Shown here one piece after another: positions 41,274 through 53,400 of a stretch of 64,000 bases of DNA (position 1 is its first letter; every line of letters begins with the position of its first letter). Location of the stretch: the NCBI GenBank assembly GCA_963989385.1, contig OZ022498.1, positions 1,991,501 through 2,055,500 of the forward strand, read 5' to 3'. The notes under the pieces are model-generated. The model was given only the letters and a program-made list of their open reading frames with translations, searched no databases and had not been told where the DNA came from. Both the position numbers and the translations under genes were made by a program. The stretch is from Ctena decussata (lineage: Eukaryota > Mollusca > Bivalvia > Lucinida > Lucinidae).

Positions 41274-41870
41274 TAAATATCTTACGATTTGCAGAGCTCA
41301 GCTTTTAATTTGGGCCAAGATTGAGTCAAATTGAGAGAGCTACAAATTATTTGCAGTATGAACAGCGGGGTAAAGGAATGGGGTTGGGAGGGGAGGGGTG
41401 GGGAATAAATTATTTGCCGTATACATACATGTAGCACTGTAAGATGCTTAAAATACTACCATGCGTCAATAGTGAATCTATTTTCAATGATTTCACCCTG
41501 GTATTAAAAGCTGAGCTCTACTAACTGTTCTATAGTCCCCCGAATAACGGCATCGAAACATGGTGAAATCGGCACCCAACGGATAAAGGTGGTACCAGGG
41601 TGCCGGTCGGTGATTGCAGTTTCACCGATCATTGGCGCCTTATATCAAACAAGTCAAGTTGAACTGGTGCTTCGAGGTAATGTACTTGTAATGGTTTGTG
41701 ACAAGCACGCCTGCAACAATAATGATGATAATTATACATATAATAATCAGAATATCAAAATGGTAGCACATATTTGCTGAACATTTTCATTCTTACTTTT
41801 CTATCTTTAAAACGGTTACAACTACGATATGTAACTTATATTTAAGATTGTATTAAATATAGTTTTTATA
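41274..41870. other. Intergenic, nothing recognised
   Basis: Contains a G-rich run near 41380. No exon seen. Confidence 0.4.
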
Positions 41871-41876
41871 CCCCGC

Positions 41877-42660
41877 CACACGTTAGTGGCGGAATATTAT
41901 ATTTTCACGTTGGGCGTCCGTGTGTCTGTCCGTCCGTCTGTCCATCCCTAGTACGTCTGTCCGTCCGCACTTCGTTTCTGTGCGATATCACAAGTATTTA
42001 TTGACGGATTCCATTCAAATTTTGCACATAATTTGTACCAAAATGTCTCGCTTGGGATTGTCAGTGGACAAATTTCGATAACTTGTGACAGAGTTATGGT
42101 AAATGTCAATATATAAAAATGGTTTTTGGCCTGTAGTTCCTTTATTATTTGGATTATCGTGAAGAAACTTCATAGAAATGATCGAAGTAACAAAAGCTTT
42201 TCATTACCATAGAATTTTGTCCTCAGTGGTTATCTACCTGCAGTGGGGTTATATACATGTGTAAAATTATATACATGTGTAAAATTATTAAAAATCTGTA
42301 AAAAAAATCTGAGTTCAAAGCAATTCTTCTGAAACTTACAGCAAATGATCGGCATAATAAAAGCTTCCCATCATGCTCAAAATTTGCGTCATTAGGATTA
42401 TCTGCTGCCCCCCCCTTTCCCCCCTCCTTTCCCCCCCACCCCCCCCCCCCCCCCCCCCACCCCGCATTAAAAATCTATATGAAATCATCCTTCGAAACAG
42501 CATGTCTGAATCTTGCAGCTAATGATCAGAATAGTAAAAGTTTCCTGTGTTGCTTGAAATTGACCCCCATTGTCCTTGGGCTACATACATGCATAAAGTG
42601 TTGATAAAATCTATATAAATCATAAGTTAAACAGATTTTTTTCTGAAAACTACAACTGCC
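41877..42660. repeat. Dispersed repeat (CCGCCACACGTTAGTGGCGG start) with C-rich tract
   Basis: It starts with a small hairpin and CCGTCCGTCTGTCC, followed by AT-rich text with recurring AATGATCG...AAAAGCTT blocks (about 42178, 42346, 42523), suggesting roughly 170-bp degenerate units. A poly-C tract spans 42405-42462. Confidence 0.6.
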
Positions 42661-42869
42661 CTCAGGTAATACATTGAAAAAAAAAAGATCACGAAAATCG
42701 ATGAGTGAAAGAGGTATGCAGTGGCGGTGTATCACGCAGTCGTTTATTTTGAGTAAGAATGGTGTAGTATGTTCTAGTTATCAACCAGTTCTTTTTCTGA
42801 CCTTCACTTGTAGGCACAGAAACAAATATCTCCTTTATAAAGAACTACTGAGTCACTAATTTGAGGGAA

Positions 42870-43085
42870 CACCTTTTTAACGTACACGGGAACATTTTCA
42901 TGTTTTCCGCCAACTTTACATAAGGGAGCAACTTTTGTGACTTCGTGTTTGCTTCCGTAGGCAACAAATCCCTTCCTAAATGAGGTCTACTCTTAAGGAA
43001 AAGATTGCTCATCTAGAAGCAAATTCTTTCCTTCAAACAAAATTGTATAGGAAAGAAGTGCTTCCTCTGAAAGTATGCCTATTCA
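42870..43085. mobile_element. MITE family D upstream of the STAND exon 1
   Basis: It begins AACACCTTTTTAACGTACACG and ends near GTGCTTCCTCTGAAAGTATG. It shares internal text (AGGAAAAGA...TTGCT, TCTACTCTTAAGG, CAACTTTTGTGAC) with copies in other introns of the same gene. Confidence 0.55.
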
Positions 43086-43115
43086 CCTTAAATATCAACA
43101 ATATCTTTATTTCAG

Positions 43116-44489
43116 TATGGCATCTTATCTGGATCCAGATTTCCACGAGGCAGAATTTGTAGGAAGAGAAGAGTTTCTTCATGACCTAGATACCGCATGG
43201 AAGAATAACACAAAGATATTTGGAATTTTCGGATTACGATCAGTAGGCAAAACGAGAACTGCTTTTGAATTTATCAGACGAATGAGAGAAAGGTATTCAG
43301 ACCAGAAAGAAGATACCAAAGTTCAAAACAAATTCCCAGACAGTAAAACTGATAAATCACAAAGACAATGTAATGCAGACGAAGACTACAATCAGCCAGG
43401 CTCCAGAGTTCTGTCCACACATTTAGAATATGAAACTGATCAGTCACAAAGACAATATAATGCGGATAAAGATGACAGTCAGCCAGGCTCCGAAGTTCCA
43501 TCCAAACATTTAGAATATGAAACTAATCAGTCACAGAGCAAAACTGACACAGAGCATATAGACAATGTACAAGACGCCAGTGGACAAGCCAACAATGTAG
43601 AAAATGACTCGAAAGAACGTGATACAAACTTTGACGACAAGGAATCAGACAGTCAAGCCCAAGAACAGCGGTTAGACAGTGAAACGGGTGAAACAAAAAC
43701 AAATGATTACGCTAAGTGTGTTTATGAATCAAAGGGCGCTTTAAATAGTAAAGAAAGTGAAATGGGTGAACCAGCAAGAAATGGCCATACTAAGTGTGCT
43801 TATGAGTCAAATGATGATGAAACTAGCACAGAAAGTACAATCAGTGATAGTAAAACTTTAGATGGACTGACTGAGACTTTTAAGCATGCATCTACCATGG
43901 AAGAAACTAATGTGAAACCTCTTGAAGTAGTTTATGCTGATTTGCATAAATTTAGGAATTTTGGAGTATTTAGTAGTCAAGTCTTTGCGCAGTTCGGAAC
44001 CGCATCAAAGGTTAGAAATGTAAATGACTTTGTAATACAGCTAGTGAATGTTATCAACAAGACTAACAATAAAATAAACGTGTTATTATTCGATAATTCA
44101 GAAGATGCCGTAGAAGGTAGACTAGATTATTCACTGCAGGATATTGCTGCCAGATTGGTCCAGAGATGTAAATCGGTTAGAATTATAATAACAGCAACAA
44201 CAAACACTAGGTTTGCACAAGTGGGAAAAGTCTTTAAAACTTTTGAGCTTTTACCTATGACTGATATTGACTCTACAAAACTTTTACGGAGCCTTACACC
44301 ACACACAGAGTTTAAGGATGACTTTGATAGAATTGTAACACTGTGTGCAGGACTTCCCCTGGCTCTGATGATGGTGGCAGCGGAACTTGCCGCAGGAACA
44401 AGCTCAGCAGAGATGGTGCAAATGCTGGCCGAATGTAGGATCAAAGCACTGAGCAAGGACAATTATCCAGAGGATAGAAGGCTTGGTAG
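43116..44489 (+). CDS. STAND gene exon 1 (NB-ARC core plus charged insert)
   Basis: The acceptor TTTATTTCAG ends at 43115 and the ATG follows at 43117, so a 5' UTR exon is implied. If there is no splice, an upstream in-frame start at 43075 would add 14 residues. The donor is chosen at GGTAG|GTACCT because only this end (phase 2) fits exon 2. Confidence 0.85.
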
Positions 44490-47400
44490 GTACCTACATG
44501 TTTTATGATCTTGCTCGATAATCACTAAACTCCAGTAGCGAAAAAAAAAGAGGTCCCGTGGATCTAGAAAGGACGGTGGCCTCAGGTTCCGTGGGGATCT
44601 AGGAAGATCCCACGGGATCGGAGACCACCATCCGTTTTCGTTCAGAGGATTTGCCATCTCGTCTGATAGATAGACATTGTCCTCTTTAACATATGCCGTT
44701 GAATGAATTTCCCTTGAGATCGGATTAACCAAGTTTAAGACGACACAAGTGGTTTTTGCCTTTTATCGCATTATTTGTGGCATTGTTAATTAAATAAAAT
44801 TCTATTCAATAAATATGTAGAAACTGTTACATAAATTTGTATGCTTTAAAGTTTCAGTTGAAACGCACAAATCTGCGAAGTTCGTACCTAAATGAGAAAT
44901 TATCTAACATTCTATAACTGAACAAATAAATACAACTCACCATGCGTTCATACCACCCTGCTACGTATCTTAATTTATGAGTTCCGTCCCCAGCCCTCCC
45001 CCAATAAGATTTCATGTTTAGGCATTAACTTCTTTATATTTAGGGATATTCTAAGAAGCTCATCTGCTATTACTACGGATAGCACCTCTTGCTCTTTTAC
45101 AGAGTTATCTAGGCAGTAACGTTTCATTAATCCTTTGGAATATTGGGCCCAGTAAAACCGGTTTAAACCCGCAGTAGTTATTACTGACCGTCCCAAGGCG
45201 GTACTTTCTTTGCGGTTGCATTTGTTTTATGTTCGGTGCTGTTTAATTTATTGTGTTCTCATTTTAACGCTTCTATAATCAAAATAGAAAATAGGTAAAA
45301 ATAGTTGTTAAATGTTTTTCGTATAATTTGCATAGTCTGTTGTAACCGTTCTGTTGGTCTAAATTATTTAGTTCAGTAAAGATTGTCGAGTTGCCACCTA
45401 TTTGGGAAAGAGCTGCTGACTCGGCTTATCACTTGTAATTTATTGTTTGTTGGGATGTCTTTGTCAATCTTTCCCTTTGATGTTGGGGATAGGGTTTGGG
45501 ATCTGATTCAGTCAGTTCCTGAAGTGTAGCTACTCTTTAAATTTGCCCTGTTACGTCTGAACGATGTCATCAGTAAGAAAGGCAATTCTTCTCTCTTTCT
45601 TTGGGTTGGCACCTGCCAAGTGTTGTTCACAGCCCTGAGTCCTTATTGGTTAAAGTCATCTCTTGATACCTCAAAGTCGAAGTTCAGCTCAAACAACTGA
45701 TATCTCAAAGTAAAATTTCCTGATTCCAGAACTGTGAGATACCAGTAGTTTAAGATAACAGGAGATGAAATGTAAGGGAAACATAGGCAATATTTCCAAG
45801 GTATTATCTTTGATATAAAAGGCAAGTTGAGATATCAGTGTTCGTGATATCGAGGGCCGACCTATCCTTGATTTTTTTCTCTTTAATGAAAATACGCAAT
45901 TTTCTGGCTAATATATTGAGATGTTGTTAAGGCATATCAGTAAACTTCTGTACGCAGAAAACAAATATCTTATTTTCCAATGCAACAGCAACTAAAGACT
46001 TTTTTAATGGATGGATGATTTAGGATTTAACGTCCCTTTTAACAGAATGTCATTCAAATTGTTAGCAAAACCTTAAATCCTGAGTTACACTTACTTCACG
46101 GCATTTCTCCAGTCTGTTGAAGAATCATGGTGAGTGGCACCTCTCTTCATAGTGTCATAGTTTCTAGTATTATTCTGAAACAGAGAGGTCAGAATTCATA
46201 GAAATTCCACTGAAATTAACCCATAAAGCGCCAAGAAAGCAGACGACAAAAATTACGTCCGCAAAATTTCAAAAAATCTTTCATCCGAGCTATATCATAT
46301 TGAGAATTCAAAGACTTGGGGAAAACAGTTAGATCCAGATAAGGCTTCATCTGGATCTACGTTGTTTGCGCACTCAATCTTCTTTTTTGTCGCTTTAAGG
46401 GTAACCACATCATGAGAAAATCTGTCTTCAGTCTGGTCAGTGGTCAGTGCATGTTCAGTTCTCTCTTTAGATTCTGCAAATCCAAAAGTCCCAAATATGT
46501 TCGACGCTCTTACCAGACTACGCATTCGCACCAGAATTCTGAGTATACACTAAAGGCAAAAGCAAATATATAGCGATGTGTTCAAAGTAGTAAAATTAAA
46601 AATATTGAATAAAACTTCTTTTCTTTTTTTATATTTTTTTTTTTTTTTTTTTTTTTGCTGATTTTTTTAAATGGAATTGATGCGGATAATGCATTTAATT
46701 AAGCATTTATAATCATTCTTATCATTTATGGTTGGGGTTGAGTTTTACTAATTTTTATCATTATTTGTCTTTGTATATGTGTGGGAAGGATCGAAGGGGT
46801 CTACAGAGATGCGGGACATACATTGATTATTCAAGATGAAGATGTCATGATAAAAATTTGTAGTTTCGATTTTTTTGTAGATGAAGTATACAAGAGGTTT
46901 ATAGACCGTTTGTCTCAAATATTCCAAGACCGTCTCGCTGTGTTAGGCTACATACCAGGATCGTTCAATGTCTGGGAGGCTCAAGAGATGCTAGGTACGT
47001 ACTTGCACAATGGGACATATCAGAGATTATCTCCCTATGTTGCTTTTACAATGAAACATATCTGAGATTACCCCGCCTACCCATCCCAAAGCACTTTTCA
47101 AAAATACCCCCACCCCCACACCTGAAGTGCTTATCAGAGTTTACCTACAATCAAATCACAGTAATTACCTCATTAAGCTCTTTTATCAACGGTTGCCTCC
47201 CTTAGAACTGCTACAATAGAACTATCAGAGAATAACTCTTTTTGTACTACTACAAGATTTTCTCCCTTAGCAAGTGCGGGAAAGGGAAGAAAATTCTTTG
47301 CAAACGGGAGCAACTTGCTTCTTATTGGAATAATTCTCAGATTCGCCTTTTGAATATTAGTTATTAATCCTTGTTAGAACGTGAATTTTTATCATTATTA

Positions 47401-50400
47401 TTTGTCATGTTAGTAGTAGTAGTATTTCGTGTGTTTGCTTTAAAGTTCTTACCGTAATATTCATTTCTTTTTATATTAGCCCAATTTTTTTAAAATATTC
47501 ATGAGCCTGGTATTCCTTTCGCGAAGCGCATATTCTGCTTTTTTGTACTCTGTTTGTTTACAAAACGGTTCAATTAAGTCGACCTACGTGTATAATAACC
47601 TTTAAATAATGACCTATTAATCTCTATAATGTATTCAAAAGAAGTGTAATATTTGGCCACATTAGTGGCTTAATTCTATTAACACACAGGTATGATAAAA
47701 GAACAACGAAAAAATTGTTCGCTCCAAAGATTTCTTTCTGTAAATAAACAAGGTTTTATATTGCATCATAGCCTATACACGACAGGTAAACGCGCAATTC
47801 CATTCCCAATTGGAAATTTTAAAAAAAATCAAGCTTCTGGAATTAAGCAGCCAAAATTTAGCAATGGTATACGAGTAATAAGTAGTAATAAGTAATAAGC
47901 ATTGTAGAACAGAATTTCAGCTTTGTAAAATATAAACTGAAGTCCGGAAAGGGGCCAAACCGAATGTCGCTGAAAATGCATTGTCATTTTAAGCACTGAA
48001 GTAGCCGATACAACAAAGTGGCACGTGCGCCAAACGAAGACTCAGACATCCGCCCAGTCTGACCTGAGTCTTCGCTGTGCGCTTAAAGGGCAGCTAGGGC
48101 TCTAAGCTACCTCCATGCGGACAGCAAAGACTTGATGAGATAGGATGGATTTCCAGGCTGATCTGAGCCTTTGCTGGGCGCTTATGCCACTCTGCTAGTT
48201 TTGTCGTGTAGCGGCTTATATGTATTTAAATTAAACAATGTCGGAACCTTGAGTAAAGATTCGGATCCTAGGATCTTATAAAACCGATGTAAATCCCTTT
48301 TTTGTTAATACTGATCTTTCTAAGGCAATAATTATGGGGCTGTTCTTTCATTAGTTTGGCTTTGTGCCACTCAATCTAGGGCTTTTTACGTTGGCTTGTT
48401 TGATACCTCATACGTTACGTCTAGCATTGTGGTCACCTCGTTGGTAGAGACACTTCACGTCTTGTTGCTTAGTCGCTGTTTATGCTAGGTGCTTTCAAAC
48501 TAATGAGATTAAAGTGTGTGGGGTACACTTCCATGTTTCTTCGCCATTTTTTATAACGGGGAAGAACTTCCGGTAATCCCATATGCTTCTCTGAAGAATG
48601 CAGCCCTTCCAAAATGGTGGGTCTACTAGGATTGATGGATTGATTTGATGCTTAACGTCTTCGGTAAACAGCTATGGTCATGTCGGGACGGTCACTTACC
48701 CTAACCACACAATTCCTGGGCAGGCTTAGACCTCCTAAGCGGTTAACCAGTACTAAGTGCACATACTTTCGCCAGTAACTGACAACTGCCCTTCTTGAAT
48801 CAGCGGAAGGAGAAACGGAAGTATGTGGCCATACCGGGTTTCGAACCCATGACCTCTGACTTATGAGTCAGATGCCCTACCGATTGCGCTACGCGGCCCG
48901 GTGGGTCTACTAGGAATAAATTTATTCCTCGAGGAGCAAAATCTTTCCTTTAAGAGTTTATCCCCAATGAGAAGGGAGACAAAATGAAAATGGCGAAGTT
49001 GCTTCCCCTGTAAGTGTACCCATTCACCATATGAGCTTCTCATTCCCTTTAGGTCACGTGACTGAGATAGAAACAAAGTCAGAAACAGTAATACCCCTGC
49101 GGGCTAGAAACTATCTCCAAGGCGCCCCGTCCTACAGCGTCGATGACCGACGTTTTGATATCCATGGCGTCATAAGAGAATGCCTGAGCCTTTTCTTTGA
49201 AATCAGAAACATGCCTGGTACGTTTACACTTTCTGTGCATTCAGAATTCTTCCTTTGGTTGCCGAGTATGGTCTTGCTCTCCGACTGTTGCTTACAACAT
49301 GAATCGGTACCATCGGAAAGCTTCCACAAAACCAAAGCTCTGGTAGCTTTGGTGGGCTTTCAAAATGCTTCCGATATGCAAAACTTAATGTGCTATTACA
49401 TACGTTCGACTCCGATCAGAATGTCACTCAGCCAGTCATTGCTTCGGTCGCCCTAAAGGTTTTACTCAAGTGGTAACCGACGGAAGAATTTGGAACGTAT
49501 TGAATGACGCAAGTTTGACAAAATATTTCTATGTTTATCTTAAATAAAATCATAAAAAAGGTGGACAGGACAGGACAGGACAAGACAGGACAGGATGCAT
49601 GGAGCCAACATCTAGTCTAATGCATGGTTATGATCAATCAGATATGTTTGAACCAATTCCATAAGACAAGAGATAATTCAAGGGGTCATGGAAATATACG
49701 CACACTTTGGCTGTAGAATTAAAACGAAAGCGCATAGGAAACCTTTCACAGAATGAAACCAAGACAAGAACGCTGCGCACGAGGAGATGAGGACGGGGGC
49801 AGGGCGTTGGAGGGGCGAAATGCAAGTTTACCTTTCTATCTTTCTTTCTTTCTTTCTTCTATTTACGCCTTAACCCCAGAAGGGGACACAGACGGTGTAC
49901 TGTTGTACACTCCGGTGTTGCAAGATGAAATCCTACGTATAGCCATGTAGCTATAGTACGGATCTTTAACCTGCACAGGGGATGACTCTCCCCGCACAGG
50001 GGGCATCCATTTAACGTCCCGATCCGAAGGACGGCACTTTTGTTAGCATCATCCCTGCAAATGATGCTAGAAAAACGCGTTCGGACATAGGAAGATTTCG
50101 CCTCGGGTGAGGATCGAACCCACGACCTCTGGCTTCAGAGTCAAATGCACTAACCACTAAGCCACCGCGCTTTCTGCATATCAGTCCATATGCTTAAATA
50201 TCCACATCTGCCCCTTCTTGTCCGCCAAGCTGAGATTCCGATTGTGTTTTAAAGCACATTTTTGGCACATATTTGATAAGCTGCCATCTTTTGATTTGCC
50301 AGTTCTGATTTTAAAGAAAATACATATCGAATTGCGAAAGCACAGTCTGGTGAAACTATGTACAGTTCGTCCAGACAATAAATGGACCTTTTTTGTAGAC

Positions 50401-53400
50401 TATAAAACGTGAACTGTGTATGCTTTGGGTAGACTTTGCATGTGCGCAAGATGGTCTGAATATGCGTAAATCGCATATATCACTCATTCACAAAGTATAG
50501 ATGAAACCTCCCTCACTTCGCACACTATTAGAACATCTTATGCTAGTTATGCTTGCTTATCCTTTGCACCCATATATACTGCATATCCTTTAAATGGAAT
50601 AGATTCACTGTCAGGGGCAGTAACTTATTTTTATTTATTTCTAAGCCTTTTTCAGTCAGAGTCGATTGTTAGAAGAAAGAGTTTCTCTCCCGAGAGAAAT
50701 TATTTCGTTTAAGAAAATTCTTTCTGAGCAGATGTTCATTTTACAGGGAAGCTAATACTTTACTCGAAAATTGTCTACCTTTGAAAAAAATGGCGATTTA
50801 AAAAAACATGGAAAAGCATTATTTAAATTGACCCATTTATCCTAGCGTTCCTTAAAAGGAACACTGGCAAATAGTGCAGACCTAGATCTGACGCCGCAAA
50901 CGTCTATACTAGACTAGCATAAGATAAAATGAACATTTCTCTCCTTAACAATAAAAAATGATAAAAAAAAAAAATAACACAAGCCGGACGACCCTCAATT
51001 GAAGAATTGGCTCCTCCGTTTGATAAGGATAGATCACTTCACTGGGCATAAATGGGCTAAAAAAGAAAAAAAAGTTTGTCAAATGCGTTTCTCTTTTTTT
51101 TATTAGAAACACGTAAACGCTACTGTCAAACCTTTGTTGCTGTAATGAAAGAGATAAACCGTCAGATGGGCACCCGGGAGTACGCCAGTGCTATTCTACG
51201 TTTTTCTGTTGAACACCCCAACCTTCAGCAGCTGCTCACCGATGTCTTTTACTCCACTGAGGACACCTATCATTTCTACATACAGGTCGTTGGAACATGC
51301 TCAGATCTCATTGAGAAATTCATGTCCTGTAAGTTCCCAGCAGGCACATAAGTTTGAATCAAAATTGAATCAACTTTGATTCAACGTCATGACGTTGAAT
51401 CAAGGTTGATTCAATATTGATTCAACCTAGTGTGCTCAGTGGACTTAGTTTTGAAATAAATAAAAGTGTCTAATGTTCTGTCGTCATATAGTGTACTATC
51501 AGTCTACACGCTAGTTCTGAAGAAAGAGGCCTCTGGAAGTCTTGTTACTACAAGTCAAGTATCTACTGCAACCAACGTCCTTCTAAAGGCGATGGTAATC
51601 TGTTACGGTCAACTGTCAGATAAAATATTCCGCCGAAAAACTGATTTCTTTTGATCCAATTATAACGGTATTAAAACCGCTCAGCTAAAGTTGCGGTAAC
51701 TAGATTTGTGACGTCAGAGTCTCGCTGTACTCTGTAAACCTCGCGCTAACAATGTGACCGCCGCGGAAGTCGTTGATAATGTAGCTGACAGGTACCGTTA
51801 AGATAAATTTTGTGACTAGGATCAACTGAGCCGACGTCTATGAAGAAACGACTTTGATTGTCTGTCTTTTTAATATTTTGAGATAACGGAACGTTTCTGA
51901 ACCTGCTCCAACAACGACATGTTGCAGTAGTGGATTGACGCGTTGTATAAAATATGGAAACCGTTACGTGATTGCGTTATATCCAAAATAGTGTTATAAT
52001 GAATAGTGTTTAAAAGAGGCTGTGTGTAGAAATGGTCCTTGCACAAAGACCGCCAATCTGCAACAGTAACAATTATTTTGAATACTCGGTTTTGGCAGTA
52101 TTCGATATTTTTTTTTTTTTTGCCTTTCTTTTGAAATGGTCATATCTGGTAATTATGAGTTTTTGATTTTCAAGTTCAAATTTGTTTACTAATGCCCCAT
52201 TCACATGCGCAGATTTACTTACGTAAGTATATTTGCATATAAGTAAATTTGCTCACGTGAGTAAAATTACCTAGATAATGCTCTGGGTTTGAACAACCTA
52301 CTCATGTCAGCTAATTTGCTTACGTATGTATTTGCGTTCACATGACGAATTTACTTACGTGAGTAAAACTTGCATATATTCAAAAAATACTTACGTGAGC
52401 AAATCTGCGCATGTGAATGGGACATAAGTTAAAAAACATTACCTTAATGTGATTAAAGATTGATATGTACCTCTCTAATCTTGCCTTTCTACGGTCTACT
52501 GAGGTCTAAGGTTCCGTTTGGTGACTCTGTTTGCTTAAATGTTCGTGTTTCTCCGTTCAGCTTACTTTGTAGGCGAACAACAGCGCATGCCATCATTTGG
52601 GTCCTCACTTCTCAGCACTAGTAATCGCAATAAAGTTGTGTCAAACTTTCTCGTCCTGAACAGGTCTTATATTCTTTATTATTGCAGCTCAAGGAGAAAA
52701 GTTTTACCGCGCCTGTTTGAATCTTGCCACCAACAGCTGCAGAGAAGATGATATGATCACTGTTTATATTGCCTTGGGAAGCATGCAGACAAACGCAAAG
52801 GTACATCCAAGCAACATACAACGTAATAAACATTATGACTGATGTTGATACGAAGTTGTTTAAAGTAAATAGATACACTTTCAAGGGAAGTAACTCTGTC
52901 TTTTTGCCCACTGTCTTAATGGATGTCAACTCTTAAAAGCGAAAGAATTTGCTCCCCTAGGAGAAGAACCTTATGGGAAGAGTTTAATTAAACTGTGAAG
53001 CAAACACGTAGTCACAAAAGTTGTCTCCCTTTGAAAAATTGGCGGAGATACATGGTGGTGTACCCATAGTTCTTAAAACTGGGTTCGAGGTTATAAAACT
53101 TGATAATAATCTCAAACTCAAAATAAAGCACTCTGATTGGCTGTTTCCGAGCATGTGCTCGGAAGCAGCCAATCAGAGTGCTTTATTTTGAGTTTGAGAA
53201 TGTACTCAAGTTTTATAACCTCTGGGCCTGTTTGTACATAATATGTTTATGATTAGAATTTACATTAATTTTATACTTTACTGAAATTCGCCACACACAG
53301 AAACAAACCTTGTTTGGCCTCGTTACAATCAGCTTAAAGGAAGCGATTACAATTCGATCGCACGATACATGAGCGGCACCAAATCAAAACGGGTGTGGCA

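Larger units (their letters stand above)
46995..49052. other. STAND intron 2
   Basis: Holds a family A MITE (48001-48218) and a family D MITE split by a SINE (48538-49023). The rest is AT-rich without recognisable features. Confidence 0.5.

Noticed and set aside
52539..52751. 70-residue plus-strand frame upstream of STAND exon 5
   Set aside because: It overlaps intron and exon in a different frame from the one that fits both neighbouring exons.
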